A stretch of DNA of 7,384 bases from Bacteroidia bacterium. Lineage in GTDB: Bacteria > Bacteroidota > Bacteroidia > Chitinophagales > Saprospiraceae. The notes beneath the pieces are model-generated. The model did not search any database and had not been told where the DNA came from. It was given only the letters and a program-made list of their open reading frames with translations. A program made the position numbers and the translations under genes. Positions 1 to 6,208 of the stretch are shown here, piece by piece (positions within the stretch are counted from its first letter, which is position 1; each line of letters opens with the position of its first letter). Location: the NCBI GenBank assembly GCA_030432855.1, contig JAUILM010000280.1, positions 1 to 7,384 on the forward strand, read 5' to 3'.

Positions 1-1750
1 TGAAGCAGTCCATTTTGATGAATCATCGCCGATGCTGGTCAATGAAATGGACAATGTCTTTGAGATGGAGATCACCAAGCTAAAGAAATCCGCCAAGTAT
101 ACATATGTAGTGGAGAATAAGCATAGTGGATCGATCGAAGGAGAAATCATCTACATGGCCTGTGATGTTGAGAAATGTATTTTTCCCAGCCCTGAGCCTT
201 TCTTAGTGGATCTTGATGCCAAAACTTTGCAGATAGGTGATGGAGAAGCATTGAGTATAGGTAGTGCCAATCTTGATTACCCGGTTCCACCCGTCAATCT
301 TGAGCAGCCTGTTGTCGAATGTGGAGCAGAGGAGCTGGCACAAGTCAACAAGAAGGGTTTGGGTAGCATCTTTTTTCTAGGCTTTTTTGGTGGATTACTG
401 GCGCTTCTGACACCTTGTGTGTTTCCTATGATCCCTCTTACTGTGAGCTTCTTTACCAAAGGCAGTGATAAGAATGGTGTTCAAAAAGCGGTGTTGTACG
501 GTTTCTTTATCCTTTTGACATATGTGTTGTTGAGTATTCCTTTTCATTTGCTTGACTCCGTCAACCCCGGGATCCTCAATGACATTTCGACGAATGTCTA
601 TCTCAACCTTGCCTTCTTTGCAATTTTCATATTCTTCGCATTTTCTTTTTTCGGATACTATGAAATTACCATTCCTGCCAGGTGGACTAACAAGGTGAGC
701 AATGCCGAGAGTGTGGGAGGAATCGTAGGCATTTTCTTTATGGCATTGACGCTTGCACTTGTTTCTTTTTCCTGTACGGGTCCTATTCTGGGTACACTAC
801 TGGCTGGTGCGTTGACTTCTGAAGGAGGAGCCATGCAATTGACGGCGGGCATGAGTGGATTTGGTTTGGCTTTGGCCTTGCCTTTTGCCCTTTTTGCTGC
901 GTTTCCCAGTATGTTGTCCGGCCTGCCTAAGTCAGGAGGCTGGCTCAATACCGTCAAAGTTGTCTTAGGTTTCATAGAACTTGCATTGGCTTTCAAATTT
1001 CTCTCCAATGCCGATCTGGTAAAGCGCTGGGGCTTACTGAAAATTGAACCTTTTTTAGCCATTTGGGTGATTGTTGCACTGGGACTGGCGGCATACTTGT
1101 TCGGAAAAATTAAATTTCCGCACGATAGCCCGATCAAAAAACTTTCGCCATTGCGAGTTACCCTGGGAGCAGTTTCACTTGCCTTTGCCATCTATCTGAT
1201 GACGGGGTTTGTGGTAGACAAAGACAAAGGTACTTTCAAGTCCCTTACCCTCTTGAGCGGATTAGCACCTCCGGCAGGATATAGTTGGGTTTATCCCAAG
1301 AAGTGTCCGAATAACCTGGACTGCTTCAAAGATCTAAGTGAGGGAGTGGCTTACGCCAAAAAAGTGAATAAACCCATCATGATTGACTTTACGGGGCATG
1401 CTTGTGTGAATTGTCGAAAGATGGAAGAGCAAGTTTGGCCGAAGGGTACAGTCAATGAAAGACTTCAGAATGACTATGTACTGATTTCTCTGTACGTGGA
1501 TGAAAAAATTGAATTACCCGAAGAACAAAAAACAGACCGAATCAGAAATTATGGACAGAAGTGGGCGACATTCCAGGCCGAATACTTTAACAATAACTCA
1601 CAGCCTTACTACGTCCTGCTTTCACCCGATGGAAAATTGCTAAACAATCCGGTGGGATATACTCCCGATGTAGAAGAGTATGCTGCCTTTCTTGACTGTG
1701 GCTTACAGGCCTTTGAGACCATTAATGGTCAAATGTTAGGCGCAAAGTAA
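1..1750 (+). CDS. dsbD: DsbD-like thiol:disulfide interchange protein (5' partial)
   Basis: The reading frame is open from base 2, so the true start lies left of the window; ATG 32 is probably internal. Residues here count from ATG 32. The family passes electrons from cytoplasmic thioredoxin across the inner membrane to periplasmic disulfide proteins. All three modules are visible. The first is the end of the periplasmic N-terminal domain, with a Cys pair at C44/C49 inside MACDVEKC. The second is a hydrophobic core with about eight membrane segments (roughly 111-393), holding one redox cysteine in TPCVFPMIP (C129) and one in SFSCTGP (C248). The third is a C-terminal thioredoxin-fold domain (about 430-572) with a CVNC site at C458/C461, following IDFTGHA. 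About 582 residues are visible; a signal peptide and roughly the first half of the alpha domain should lie upstream. It ends in TAA and no terminator hairpin follows. Family assignment is firm; the exact substrates are unknown. Confidence 0.93.
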   Translation, partial: EAVHFDESSPMLVNEMDNVFEMEITKLKKSAKYTYVVENKHSGSIEGEIIYMACDVEKCIFPSPEPFLVDLDAKTLQIGDGEALSIGSANLDYPVPPVNLEQPVVECGAEELAQVNKKGLGSIFFLGFFGGLLALLTPCVFPMIPLTVSFFTKGSDKNGVQKAVLYGFFILLTYVLLSIPFHLLDSVNPGILNDISTNVYLNLAFFAIFIFFAFSFFGYYEITIPARWTNKVSNAESVGGIVGIFFMALTLALVSFSCTGPILGTLLAGALTSEGGAMQLTAGMSGFGLALALPFALFAAFPSMLSGLPKSGGWLNTVKVVLGFIELALAFKFLSNADLVKRWGLLKIEPFLAIWVIVALGLAAYLFGKIKFPHDSPIKKLSPLRVTLGAVSLAFAIYLMTGFVVDKDKGTFKSLTLLSGLAPPAGYSWVYPKKCPNNLDCFKDLSEGVAYAKKVNKPIMIDFTGHACVNCRKMEEQVWPKGTVNERLQNDYVLISLYVDEKIELPEEQKTDRIRNYGQKWATFQAEYFNNNSQPYYVLLSPDGKLLNNPVGYTPDVEEYAAFLDCGLQAFETINGQMLGAK

Positions 1751-1758
1751 AGTAAAGT
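1744..1758 (+). repeat. Three tandem AAAGT units across the dsbD stop codon
   Basis: The sequence holds three perfect copies of AAAGT, and the TAA stop at 1748-1750 is formed across copies one and two. Gain or loss of a copy downstream of the stop would not alter the protein. It is probably trivial, and is listed because it is an exact tandem repeat. Confidence 0.5.
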
Positions 1759-1759
1759 C

Positions 1760-1790
1760 TTGGTAAGGTAGGTGAAAAATAATATCTTTG
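1760..1790 (+). promoter_or_regulatory. Bacteroidota-type promoter for DUF177-rpmF
   Basis: A TTG at 1760-1762 (-33 element) is followed after exactly 20 nt by TATCTTTG at 1783-1790. The latter fits the Bacteroidota -7 consensus TAnnTTTG at every defined position. Transcription would be expected to begin near 1796-1798, giving a leader of about 19 nt before ATG 1816. This is the best promoter in the window by motif and spacing. No start site has been measured. Confidence 0.7.
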
Positions 1791-1794
1791 CGCC

Positions 1795-1806
1795 ACTTTC
1801 GAAAGT
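1795..1806. promoter_or_regulatory. Perfect 12-bp palindrome at the predicted transcription start
   Basis: ACTTTC-GAAAGT is a perfect inverted repeat with no spacer, beginning 4 nt after the -7 box and covering the expected start site. This is a classic operator position, so a repressor site is possible. A 12-bp palindrome is expected by chance about once or twice in a window this size, so only its position gives it weight. Confidence 0.3.
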
Positions 1807-1815
1807 TCTTTGGAA

Positions 1816-2334
1816 ATGAAGGAGTTGAGTACCTTTATTCTGTCTCTGAAAGGCATCGCTACTGGAGTATCAAATTATCGATTTGACTTGGACGTTGATT
1901 TCTTTAATCATTTTCCAAATGCATTGATAGGTCCTTCAGAAATTCCTGTGGAAGTATCACTGGATAAACGACCGTCGATGATCATCGTAGATGTGAGTCA
2001 TGGAGGTTTTATGGAGACTGATTGTGACCGATGCATGGAACGCATTCAGCTACCCCTACAGGGTTCACGACAATATATCGTGAAGTTTGTCGACCAGCTG
2101 CAGGAGGACGAAGATGAGGTGATCTTTATGGAACGTGATGCTGAGCAACTGAACCTTGCACCGATCATCTATGAAGCAGTCACATTGAGTTTGCCTTTAG
2201 TTAAGGTGTATGATTGTGAATCTGATCCTGATGCACCCTGTAATGATGAAGTACTCGACTACCTTGATTCAGAAGAAGAAGACCCGAAAGATATTCCCAC
2301 AGTATGGGATGATTTGAAAAATTTGAAATTATAA
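1816..2334 (+). CDS. DUF177 / YceD-family protein
   Basis: This 172-residue acidic protein belongs to the DUF177 (YceD) family, which is nearly always encoded directly before rpmF. Members are linked to 23S rRNA or large-subunit maturation, but the biochemical role is not settled. Visible features are an N-terminal segment (about 1-60) typical of the family, a CDRC motif at C70/C73, a second Cys pair at C134/C142 (CESDPDAPC), an acidic stretch EEEDPKD around 153-159, and the C-terminal signature PTVWDDLKNLKL seen in Bacteroidota members. ATG 1816 is preferred over the in-frame TTG at 1810, since it is the usual codon and leaves a longer leader after the predicted transcription start. No Shine-Dalgarno is evident. 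The gene ends 18 nt before rpmF and is presumably co-transcribed with it. Confidence 0.88.
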   Translation: MKELSTFILSLKGIATGVSNYRFDLDVDFFNHFPNALIGPSEIPVEVSLDKRPSMIIVDVSHGGFMETDCDRCMERIQLPLQGSRQYIVKFVDQLQEDEDEVIFMERDAEQLNLAPIIYEAVTLSLPLVKVYDCESDPDAPCNDEVLDYLDSEEEDPKDIPTVWDDLKNLKL

Positions 2335-2352
2335 TCTTTAAAATAACTGACT

Positions 2353-2547
2353 ATGGCACATCCTAAGAGTAGGATCTCAAAAATGAGAAAGCGAAAGAGG
2401 AGAACGCATAAAAAAGCGACTGCTCCTAACGTAGCCATCTGCAAGACTACCGGTGAGCCGCATCTTTATCACAGAGCGTATGAGGTAGAGGGTAATCTCT
2501 ACTATAAGGGTCGTGTACTGGTACAGGTGGAAGAGGATGAAGATTAA
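2353..2547 (+). CDS. rpmF: 50S ribosomal protein L32
   Basis: This 64-residue, strongly basic protein is bacterial L32 of the large ribosomal subunit. The N-terminus MAHPKSRISKMRKRKRRTHK is the family signature, and the following KATAPNVAIC and TTGEPHLYHRAY match Bacteroidota L32. Zinc-binding L32 proteins have four cysteines in two pairs. Here only C30 remains, so it should not bind zinc in the classical way; this is normal for the phylum. The tail is acidic (EEDED). It follows the DUF177 gene by 18 nt, a near-universal pairing, and is followed by two hairpins that close the unit. In many Bacteroidota the next genes are plsX and fabH; here it is ridA instead. Confidence 0.97.
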   Translation: MAHPKSRISKMRKRKRRTHKKATAPNVAICKTTGEPHLYHRAYEVEGNLYYKGRVLVQVEEDED

Positions 2548-2570
2548 GTGATATCAGTATCACATTTTCT
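2548..2570 (+). terminator. Short hairpin directly after rpmF, possible weak terminator
   Basis: GTGATA (2548-2553) pairs perfectly with TATCAC (2558-2563) around a TCAG loop, starting at the base after the rpmF stop. A T-rich stretch ATTTTCTTCTT follows. The stem is short and A/T-rich, so alone it would terminate poorly. It may instead protect the 3' end of the mRNA or back up the stronger terminator 27 nt further on. Confidence 0.4.
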
Positions 2571-2589
2571 TCTTAAACGTATACATAGA

Positions 2590-2625
2590 CTCTTTCCTGG
2601 CAATCAGGAAGGGGTTTTTGTTTTT
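2590..2625 (+). terminator. Rho-independent terminator of the DUF177-rpmF unit
   Basis: The arm 2590-2599 (CTCTTTCCTG) pairs with 2605-2614 (CAGGAAGGGG) as a 10-bp stem including two G-U pairs, closed by a GCAAT loop. It is followed directly by TTTTTGTTTTT (2615-2625). Stem, small loop and U-tract are all as expected for an intrinsic terminator on the + strand. It separates rpmF from ridA. Confidence 0.85.
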
Positions 2626-2660
2626 AAGTACTGACATAAATTCAAATTCACAACGCCACC

Positions 2661-3044
2661 ATGAAAAAGATCATAGAAACCAGTAAAGCACCAGCTCCTG
2701 TAGGTCCTTACAATCAGGCGATTGAGGTAAATGGATTAGTATTCGTCTCCGGACAAATAGCACTGGATCCCGAGTCCGGTGACCTCGTTACCTCAACCAT
2801 ACAGGACGAAACCAAAAAGGTCTTTAGCAACATCATAGCTATTCTGGAAGAGGCTGGTCTCTCTTTGGAGAACGTGGTGAAATGCACTGTATTTGTCAAT
2901 GATATCAATCAGTACGGGGCCATTAATACTGTGTACAGCGAGTATTTTCAGGAAGAAACGGCTCCCGCTCGTGAACTCGTGCAGGTGTCTGCCTTGCCTA
3001 AGGGGGTTAATATTGAAATTTCTGTCATTGCGGCCAGAACTTAA
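2661..3044 (+). CDS. ridA: RidA family 2-iminobutanoate/2-iminopropanoate deaminase
   Basis: This 127-residue protein matches the YjgF/YER057c/UK114 family and has the RidA-subfamily residues. RidA hydrolyses reactive enamine/imine intermediates released by PLP enzymes such as threonine dehydratase to 2-oxo acids and ammonia, protecting other PLP enzymes. Visible landmarks are APVGPYNQA with Y17, FVSGQIALDP (29-37), C75 in KCTVFVND, the key arginine R104 in APAREL, and E119 in NIEISVIA. Residue 106 is Leu where E. coli RidA has Cys; that Cys is not essential in the family. Length is typical for one subunit of a cytosolic trimer. It starts at ATG 2661, 35 nt after the terminator, with no clear Shine-Dalgarno. 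A convincing promoter was not found in the gap. trpS follows after 18 nt. Confidence 0.95.
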   Translation: MKKIIETSKAPAPVGPYNQAIEVNGLVFVSGQIALDPESGDLVTSTIQDETKKVFSNIIAILEEAGLSLENVVKCTVFVNDINQYGAINTVYSEYFQEETAPARELVQVSALPKGVNIEISVIAART

Positions 3045-3062
3045 TTTGAAAATAGACGAACG

Positions 3063-4064
3063 ATGAAGACAGTGCTGTCAGGCATTCAGCCAACCGGTAA
3101 TCTACATTTAGGAAGATACTTTGGCGCCATTCAGAATTGGGTAAATCTACAGAATCAGTACCATTGCTTTTACGGTGTTGTGAACTATCATGCGATGACA
3201 ATGCCATATGACATCAAAAAACTGATTCCAGCCACCTGGGAGTTGACGTTTAATTTAATGGCCTGTGGGTTAAATCCTGAGAGAATATTTGTTCAAAGTC
3301 TGATTCCCGAACATCAGGAACTTGCATGGATCTTCAATACAATGACCGGATTTGGCGAACTGAGTCGTATGACGCAATTCAAGGATAAGAGTCAACAGGT
3401 ACAAAGTGGTAAGAAGGATGCTTTCATCCCTTCTGCGCTGTATTTGTATCCCGTCTTGCAGGCCGCTGATATATTGATTTATAAGGCTGACTATGTGCCA
3501 GTAGGCAAAGATCAGGAGCAGCACCTGGAGTTGACCCGAAATATTGCTCAGCGATTTAATCATGTCATAAAGAAAGAGTACTTCACCCTTCCTGAACCAC
3601 TTTTTACCGAGGTAGCCAAAGTGATGTCGACTGCCGATCCTACCCGCAAGATGAGCGCAAGTCTCGGTGAAAAGCATCATATCGATTTGTTTGCTGAGCC
3701 ATCCAGGATTCGAAAACAGATCAAATCCGCAGTCACAGATACAGGTGAGAGAACAGACGAAATGAGTCCCGGAGTAGCTAACCTCTTTAGTTTGTTGAAA
3801 GCGACAGGAGCTACGGCAGATCATGATACACTGCTGGAAGATTATAACAAGGGAACGCTACAGTATGGTCATCTGAAAGATGTAGTAGCCACGGCGCTTG
3901 TTGATTTGACGACTCCCTTCAGAGAAAAGAAGGCAGAGATTAAGGCAGATAAGAAGCGGGTGAAAGCTCAGATTCGTGAGAGCTCGGCCGAGGTCCGAAA
4001 AGTGGCAATAAACACTTTACTGGAGGTGAAAGAACTTGTGGGACTTCTAAGCATGAAATATTAG
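3063..4064 (+). CDS. trpS: Tryptophan--tRNA ligase
   Basis: This 333-residue class I aminoacyl-tRNA synthetase charges tRNA-Trp with tryptophan using ATP in the cytoplasm. The N-terminus MKTVLSGIQPTGNLHLG contains the HIGH-equivalent motif (NLHLG, 13-17). AADILIY (134-140) carries D136, which corresponds to the indole-recognising aspartate of bacterial TrpRS. GKDQEQH (148-154) is the conserved GxDQxxH motif, and KMSAS (196-200) is the usual TrpRS version of KMSKS. The lysine-rich helical C-terminus (286-324) fits the anticodon-binding region. Length is standard. ATG 3063 is the natural start and gives the canonical N-terminus. It sits between ridA (18 nt) and a FAH-family gene (8 nt), so the three are probably co-transcribed. 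No T-box or trp leader is present. Confidence 0.97.
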   Translation: MKTVLSGIQPTGNLHLGRYFGAIQNWVNLQNQYHCFYGVVNYHAMTMPYDIKKLIPATWELTFNLMACGLNPERIFVQSLIPEHQELAWIFNTMTGFGELSRMTQFKDKSQQVQSGKKDAFIPSALYLYPVLQAADILIYKADYVPVGKDQEQHLELTRNIAQRFNHVIKKEYFTLPEPLFTEVAKVMSTADPTRKMSASLGEKHHIDLFAEPSRIRKQIKSAVTDTGERTDEMSPGVANLFSLLKATGATADHDTLLEDYNKGTLQYGHLKDVVATALVDLTTPFREKKAEIKADKKRVKAQIRESSAEVRKVAINTLLEVKELVGLLSMKY

Positions 4065-4072
4065 TCAGGCAC

Positions 4073-4684
4073 ATGAAGATTATCTGTATAGGTCGAAATT
4101 ATCAGCAGCATGCTTTGGAACTGAACAATCCGGTTCCCTCTTCTCCCATGATATTCATGAAACCGTCCACGGCTCTTCTGGTAAATAATAAACCGTTGTA
4201 CTATCCGGAGTTTACCAAAGACCTGCATTACGAGGTTGAGATTGTGCTGAAGATCTGTAAGAATGGCAGACATGTAGATCCGGAGTTTGCGGATTCATAT
4301 TATGAACAAGTTGGTCTCGGCATTGATTTTACTGCCAGAGATCTTCAAAATGAACTCAAAGCGAAAGGGCACCCCTGGGAACTAGCAAAGGCTTTTGATA
4401 ATTCTGCAGCCATAAGTGATTTCGTGGACAAAAAAGATATTTCAACGAAGGACAGTATTAATTTTTCGTTGCAGAAAAATGGAGAGATGGTACAGGAAGG
4501 AAATACCAAGGACCTGATTTTCTCTTTTAATACCTTGATCTGTTATATCTCAAAGTACTTTAAACTGCATGTAGGAGATCTGATTTATACCGGTACACCC
4601 GCAGGAGTTGGTCCTGTAAAAATTGGAGATACTCTAACGGGGTTTATTGGAGATCGACAAATGCTCACTTGCGAAATTAAGTGA
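4073..4684 (+). CDS. Fumarylacetoacetate hydrolase family protein, FAHD1/YcgM-like
   Basis: This 203-residue single-domain FAH-fold protein resembles human FAHD1 and E. coli YcgM, which cleave acylpyruvates or decarboxylate oxaloacetate in a divalent-metal-dependent way. The opening CIGRNYQQHALELNN and FMKPSTA (28-34) match the subgroup. The metal ligands are visible as E54 and E56 in LHYEVEIVLK and D85 in GLGIDFTARD. K106 in WELAKAFD is the conserved lysine. TGTPAGVGPVKIGD (173-186) is the family signature. There is no N-terminal extension as in catechol-degradation FAH enzymes, and no pathway genes for aromatic breakdown are nearby, so a general clean-up role for oxaloacetate or acylpyruvates is more likely. 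The exact substrate cannot be read from sequence. It starts 8 nt after trpS, and no terminator follows before metK. Confidence 0.9.
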   Translation: MKIICIGRNYQQHALELNNPVPSSPMIFMKPSTALLVNNKPLYYPEFTKDLHYEVEIVLKICKNGRHVDPEFADSYYEQVGLGIDFTARDLQNELKAKGHPWELAKAFDNSAAISDFVDKKDISTKDSINFSLQKNGEMVQEGNTKDLIFSFNTLICYISKYFKLHVGDLIYTGTPAGVGPVKIGDTLTGFIGDRQMLTCEIK

Positions 4685-4689
4685 CCATA

Positions 4690-4723
4690 TTTCAATCTGG
4701 ATCTTGTAAAAAAATTACTTTTG
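4690..4723 (+). promoter_or_regulatory. Probable metK promoter
   Basis: TACTTTTG at 4716-4723 fits the Bacteroidota -7 consensus TAnnTTTG, 25 nt before the metK ATG. A clear TTG -33 element is missing; the best candidate is TTTC at 4690-4693 with a 22-nt spacer, which is weak. The resulting leader would be about 20 nt, too short for a SAM riboswitch. Read-through from the preceding operon remains possible, since no terminator lies between. Confidence 0.5.
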
Positions 4724-4748
4724 TCTTTAATATAAAACTAAGTGTAGA

Positions 4749-6002
4749 ATGTCATATCTCTTTACGTCAGAATCTGTATCTGAAGGACACCCTGATAAAG
4801 TAGCTGATCAGATATCTGATGCAATTTTAGATGCTTTCTTATCCCAGGATCCAAACTCCAGAGTAGCTTGCGAAACCCTGGTAACCACCGGACTTACTGT
4901 CATTTCCGGTGAAGTTAGTTCAAAGGCTTATGTGGATGTGCAGCGGACAGCCCGAGAGGTAATTAAGAAGATTGGATATGACCGTTCTGAATATCAGTTT
5001 GATGCTGATGCGTGCGGAGTTATTTCTACTATTCATGAGCAGTCGCCCGATATTGCTCAGGGTGTGGATGAAGATAAAGACAAGCAACAGGGGGCCGGAG
5101 ATCAGGGTATGATGTTTGGTTACGCCAGTAATGAAACATCTAACTATATGCCCCTGGGTATTGAAGTGTCTCATTTGATCTTGAAAGAACTTGCGGCCAT
5201 CCGGAAGAAGGGTCGTGAAATGACATATTTAAGGCCTGATTCCAAATCGCAGGTTACTATTCGTTACAGTGATGATCATAAACCGGAGGCTATCGACACA
5301 ATTGTGATTTCTACACAGCACGATGATTTCTCTTCAGAGACCAAAATGCGTAGGCAGATTACAAAAGATGTCAAAGATATTCTCTTACCACGGGTGATAA
5401 AGAAACTTCCCGTCAGAATCCGAAGGTTATTTGATGCAAAGTATAAATTGTTTGTCAATCCAACCGGCAAGTTTGTCATAGGTGGTCCACACGGTGATAC
5501 AGGCCTCACGGGCAGAAAAATTATCGTTGACACCTACGGTGGTCAGGGAGCTCATGGAGGAGGTGCTTTCTCTGGAAAGGATCCTTCGAAAGTAGATCGA
5601 TCTGCTGCCTACGCTACCCGACATATTGCCAAGAATATTGTGGCTTCAGGTCTTGCAGAGCGCTGTTTGGTCCAGGTTGCGTATGCGATTGGTGTGGCTG
5701 ATCCTGTTGGACTCTATGTCAATACCTATGGCACATGCAAAATTGAAGACCTTACCGATGGGGAGATCGCCACAAAATTGGCTGAAATTTTTGACCTCAG
5801 ACCTGCGGCCATCGTTGAGAGATATGGCTTGAAAAATCCTATTTATTTCGAGACGGCTGCCTACGGACATATGGGACGAAAGCCGGGGAAAAAGAAGATT
5901 GAGCTCGGCATGAATGGAAAGTCCAAAACTGTAGAAGTTGAGACCTTCACCTGGGAAAAACTAGATATGGTGGACGAAATTAGAGCCGCCTTCGACATTT
6001 AG
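4749..6002 (+). CDS. metK: S-adenosylmethionine synthetase
   Basis: This 417-residue cytosolic enzyme makes S-adenosylmethionine from methionine and ATP, the methyl donor for most methylations. Landmarks are FTSESVSEGHPDK (5-17) with H14 at the active site, the GAGDQGMMFGYA signature (115-126), the flexible-loop region QGVDEDKDKQQ just before it, INPTG-like VNPTGKFVIGGPHGD (236-250), GLTGRKIIVDTYGG (252-265), the second signature GGGAFSGKDPSKVDRSAAY (270-288), and ETAAYGHMGR (368-377). It is about 30 residues longer than E. coli MetK. The extra sequence lies around 207-230 and in a lysine-rich insert at about 378-400, before FTWEKLD; both are usual in Bacteroidota. ATG 4749 gives the canonical N-terminus. 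No terminator hairpin is evident after the TAG stop. Confidence 0.98.
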   Translation: MSYLFTSESVSEGHPDKVADQISDAILDAFLSQDPNSRVACETLVTTGLTVISGEVSSKAYVDVQRTAREVIKKIGYDRSEYQFDADACGVISTIHEQSPDIAQGVDEDKDKQQGAGDQGMMFGYASNETSNYMPLGIEVSHLILKELAAIRKKGREMTYLRPDSKSQVTIRYSDDHKPEAIDTIVISTQHDDFSSETKMRRQITKDVKDILLPRVIKKLPVRIRRLFDAKYKLFVNPTGKFVIGGPHGDTGLTGRKIIVDTYGGQGAHGGGAFSGKDPSKVDRSAAYATRHIAKNIVASGLAERCLVQVAYAIGVADPVGLYVNTYGTCKIEDLTDGEIATKLAEIFDLRPAAIVERYGLKNPIYFETAAYGHMGRKPGKKKIELGMNGKSKTVEVETFTWEKLDMVDEIRAAFDI

Positions 6003-6076
6003 TCTTGAGGAACCTGTCAACTTCATTCTCCACAATGTGTTAGTCATATCAGTGAGGCATATATATGTCTTTTAGA

Positions 6077-6084
6077 TATCTTTG
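6077..6084 (+). promoter_or_regulatory. Possible -7 box for gcvP
   Basis: TATCTTTG at 6077-6084 is the same octamer as the strong promoter before DUF177. No TTG lies at the proper distance upstream; GTG at 6052-6054 with a 22-nt spacer is the nearest. If used, transcription would begin near 6091, just before the hairpin at 6102-6194, and give a leader of about 118 nt. Confidence 0.35.
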
Positions 6085-6101
6085 CCAATCTATTGATAAC
6101 C

Positions 6102-6194
6102 TTGCCGCATCATGGAATAGGGGAACAGAGGTGCTCATTGTAGATAGCACCAGATTTTGATCTCTATCCTATTCGAGTTCCTTGATGCAGGCAG
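6102..6194 (+). other. Long imperfect hairpin in the gcvP leader
   Basis: The outer stem pairs 6102-6106 (TTGCC) with 6190-6194 (GGCAG, one G-U), skips a bulged A at 6189, then pairs GCATCA (6107-6112) with TGATGC (6183-6188). After a single T/T mismatch, GGAA (6114-6117) pairs with TTCC (6178-6181). TAGG (6118-6121) can pair with CCTA (6168-6171). At the tip GGTGCT (6130-6135) pairs perfectly with AGCACC (6146-6151) around a 10-nt loop. No T-run follows, so it is not an intrinsic terminator on either strand. It does not show the conserved core of the known glycine riboswitch by eye. It ends 14 nt before the likely gcvP start, so it could be a structured leader or a relic palindromic repeat. 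Confidence 0.5.
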
Positions 6195-6208
6195 TAAAAT
6201 GCTAGCTT

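Noticed and set aside
658..1191. A 177-codon open frame on the - strand inside dsbD, and other long antisense frames in trpS and metK.
   Set aside because: They lie wholly within well-supported + strand genes, have no recognisable domains, and have the biased composition expected of antisense shadows.
2353..2547. L32 lacking three of the four zinc-binding cysteines as a sign of a broken or unusual gene.
   Set aside because: The cysteine-poor form is standard in Bacteroidota L32, and the rest of the protein is intact.
2618..2644. A ridA promoter formed by TTG 2618-2620 and TAAATTCA 2637-2644.
   Set aside because: The -7 match fails at the last two consensus positions, and the spacer of 16 nt is short, so it is not supported.
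2652..2663. GCCACCATG at the ridA start looks like a eukaryotic Kozak sequence.
   Set aside because: All flanking genes and promoters are bacterial; this is a chance match.
4685..4748. Possible SAM riboswitch before metK.
   Set aside because: The gap is only 64 nt, the predicted leader about 20 nt, and no SAM-I, SAM-II or SAM-III core is visible.
5626..5832. A 68-codon + strand frame within metK and an 84-codon one at 7113-7367 within gcvP.
   Set aside because: Both are alternate-frame readings of conserved coding sequence whose true frame is clear from MetK and GcvP motifs.
6065..6160. A 31-codon open frame (starting MSFRYLC) in the gcvP leader, in frame with gcvP and overlapping the hairpin, as a possible leader peptide.
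   Set aside because: It has a single Gly codon, no ribosome binding site and no recognisable family, and its ATG lies upstream of the only candidate -7 box. A frame this short is expected by chance.
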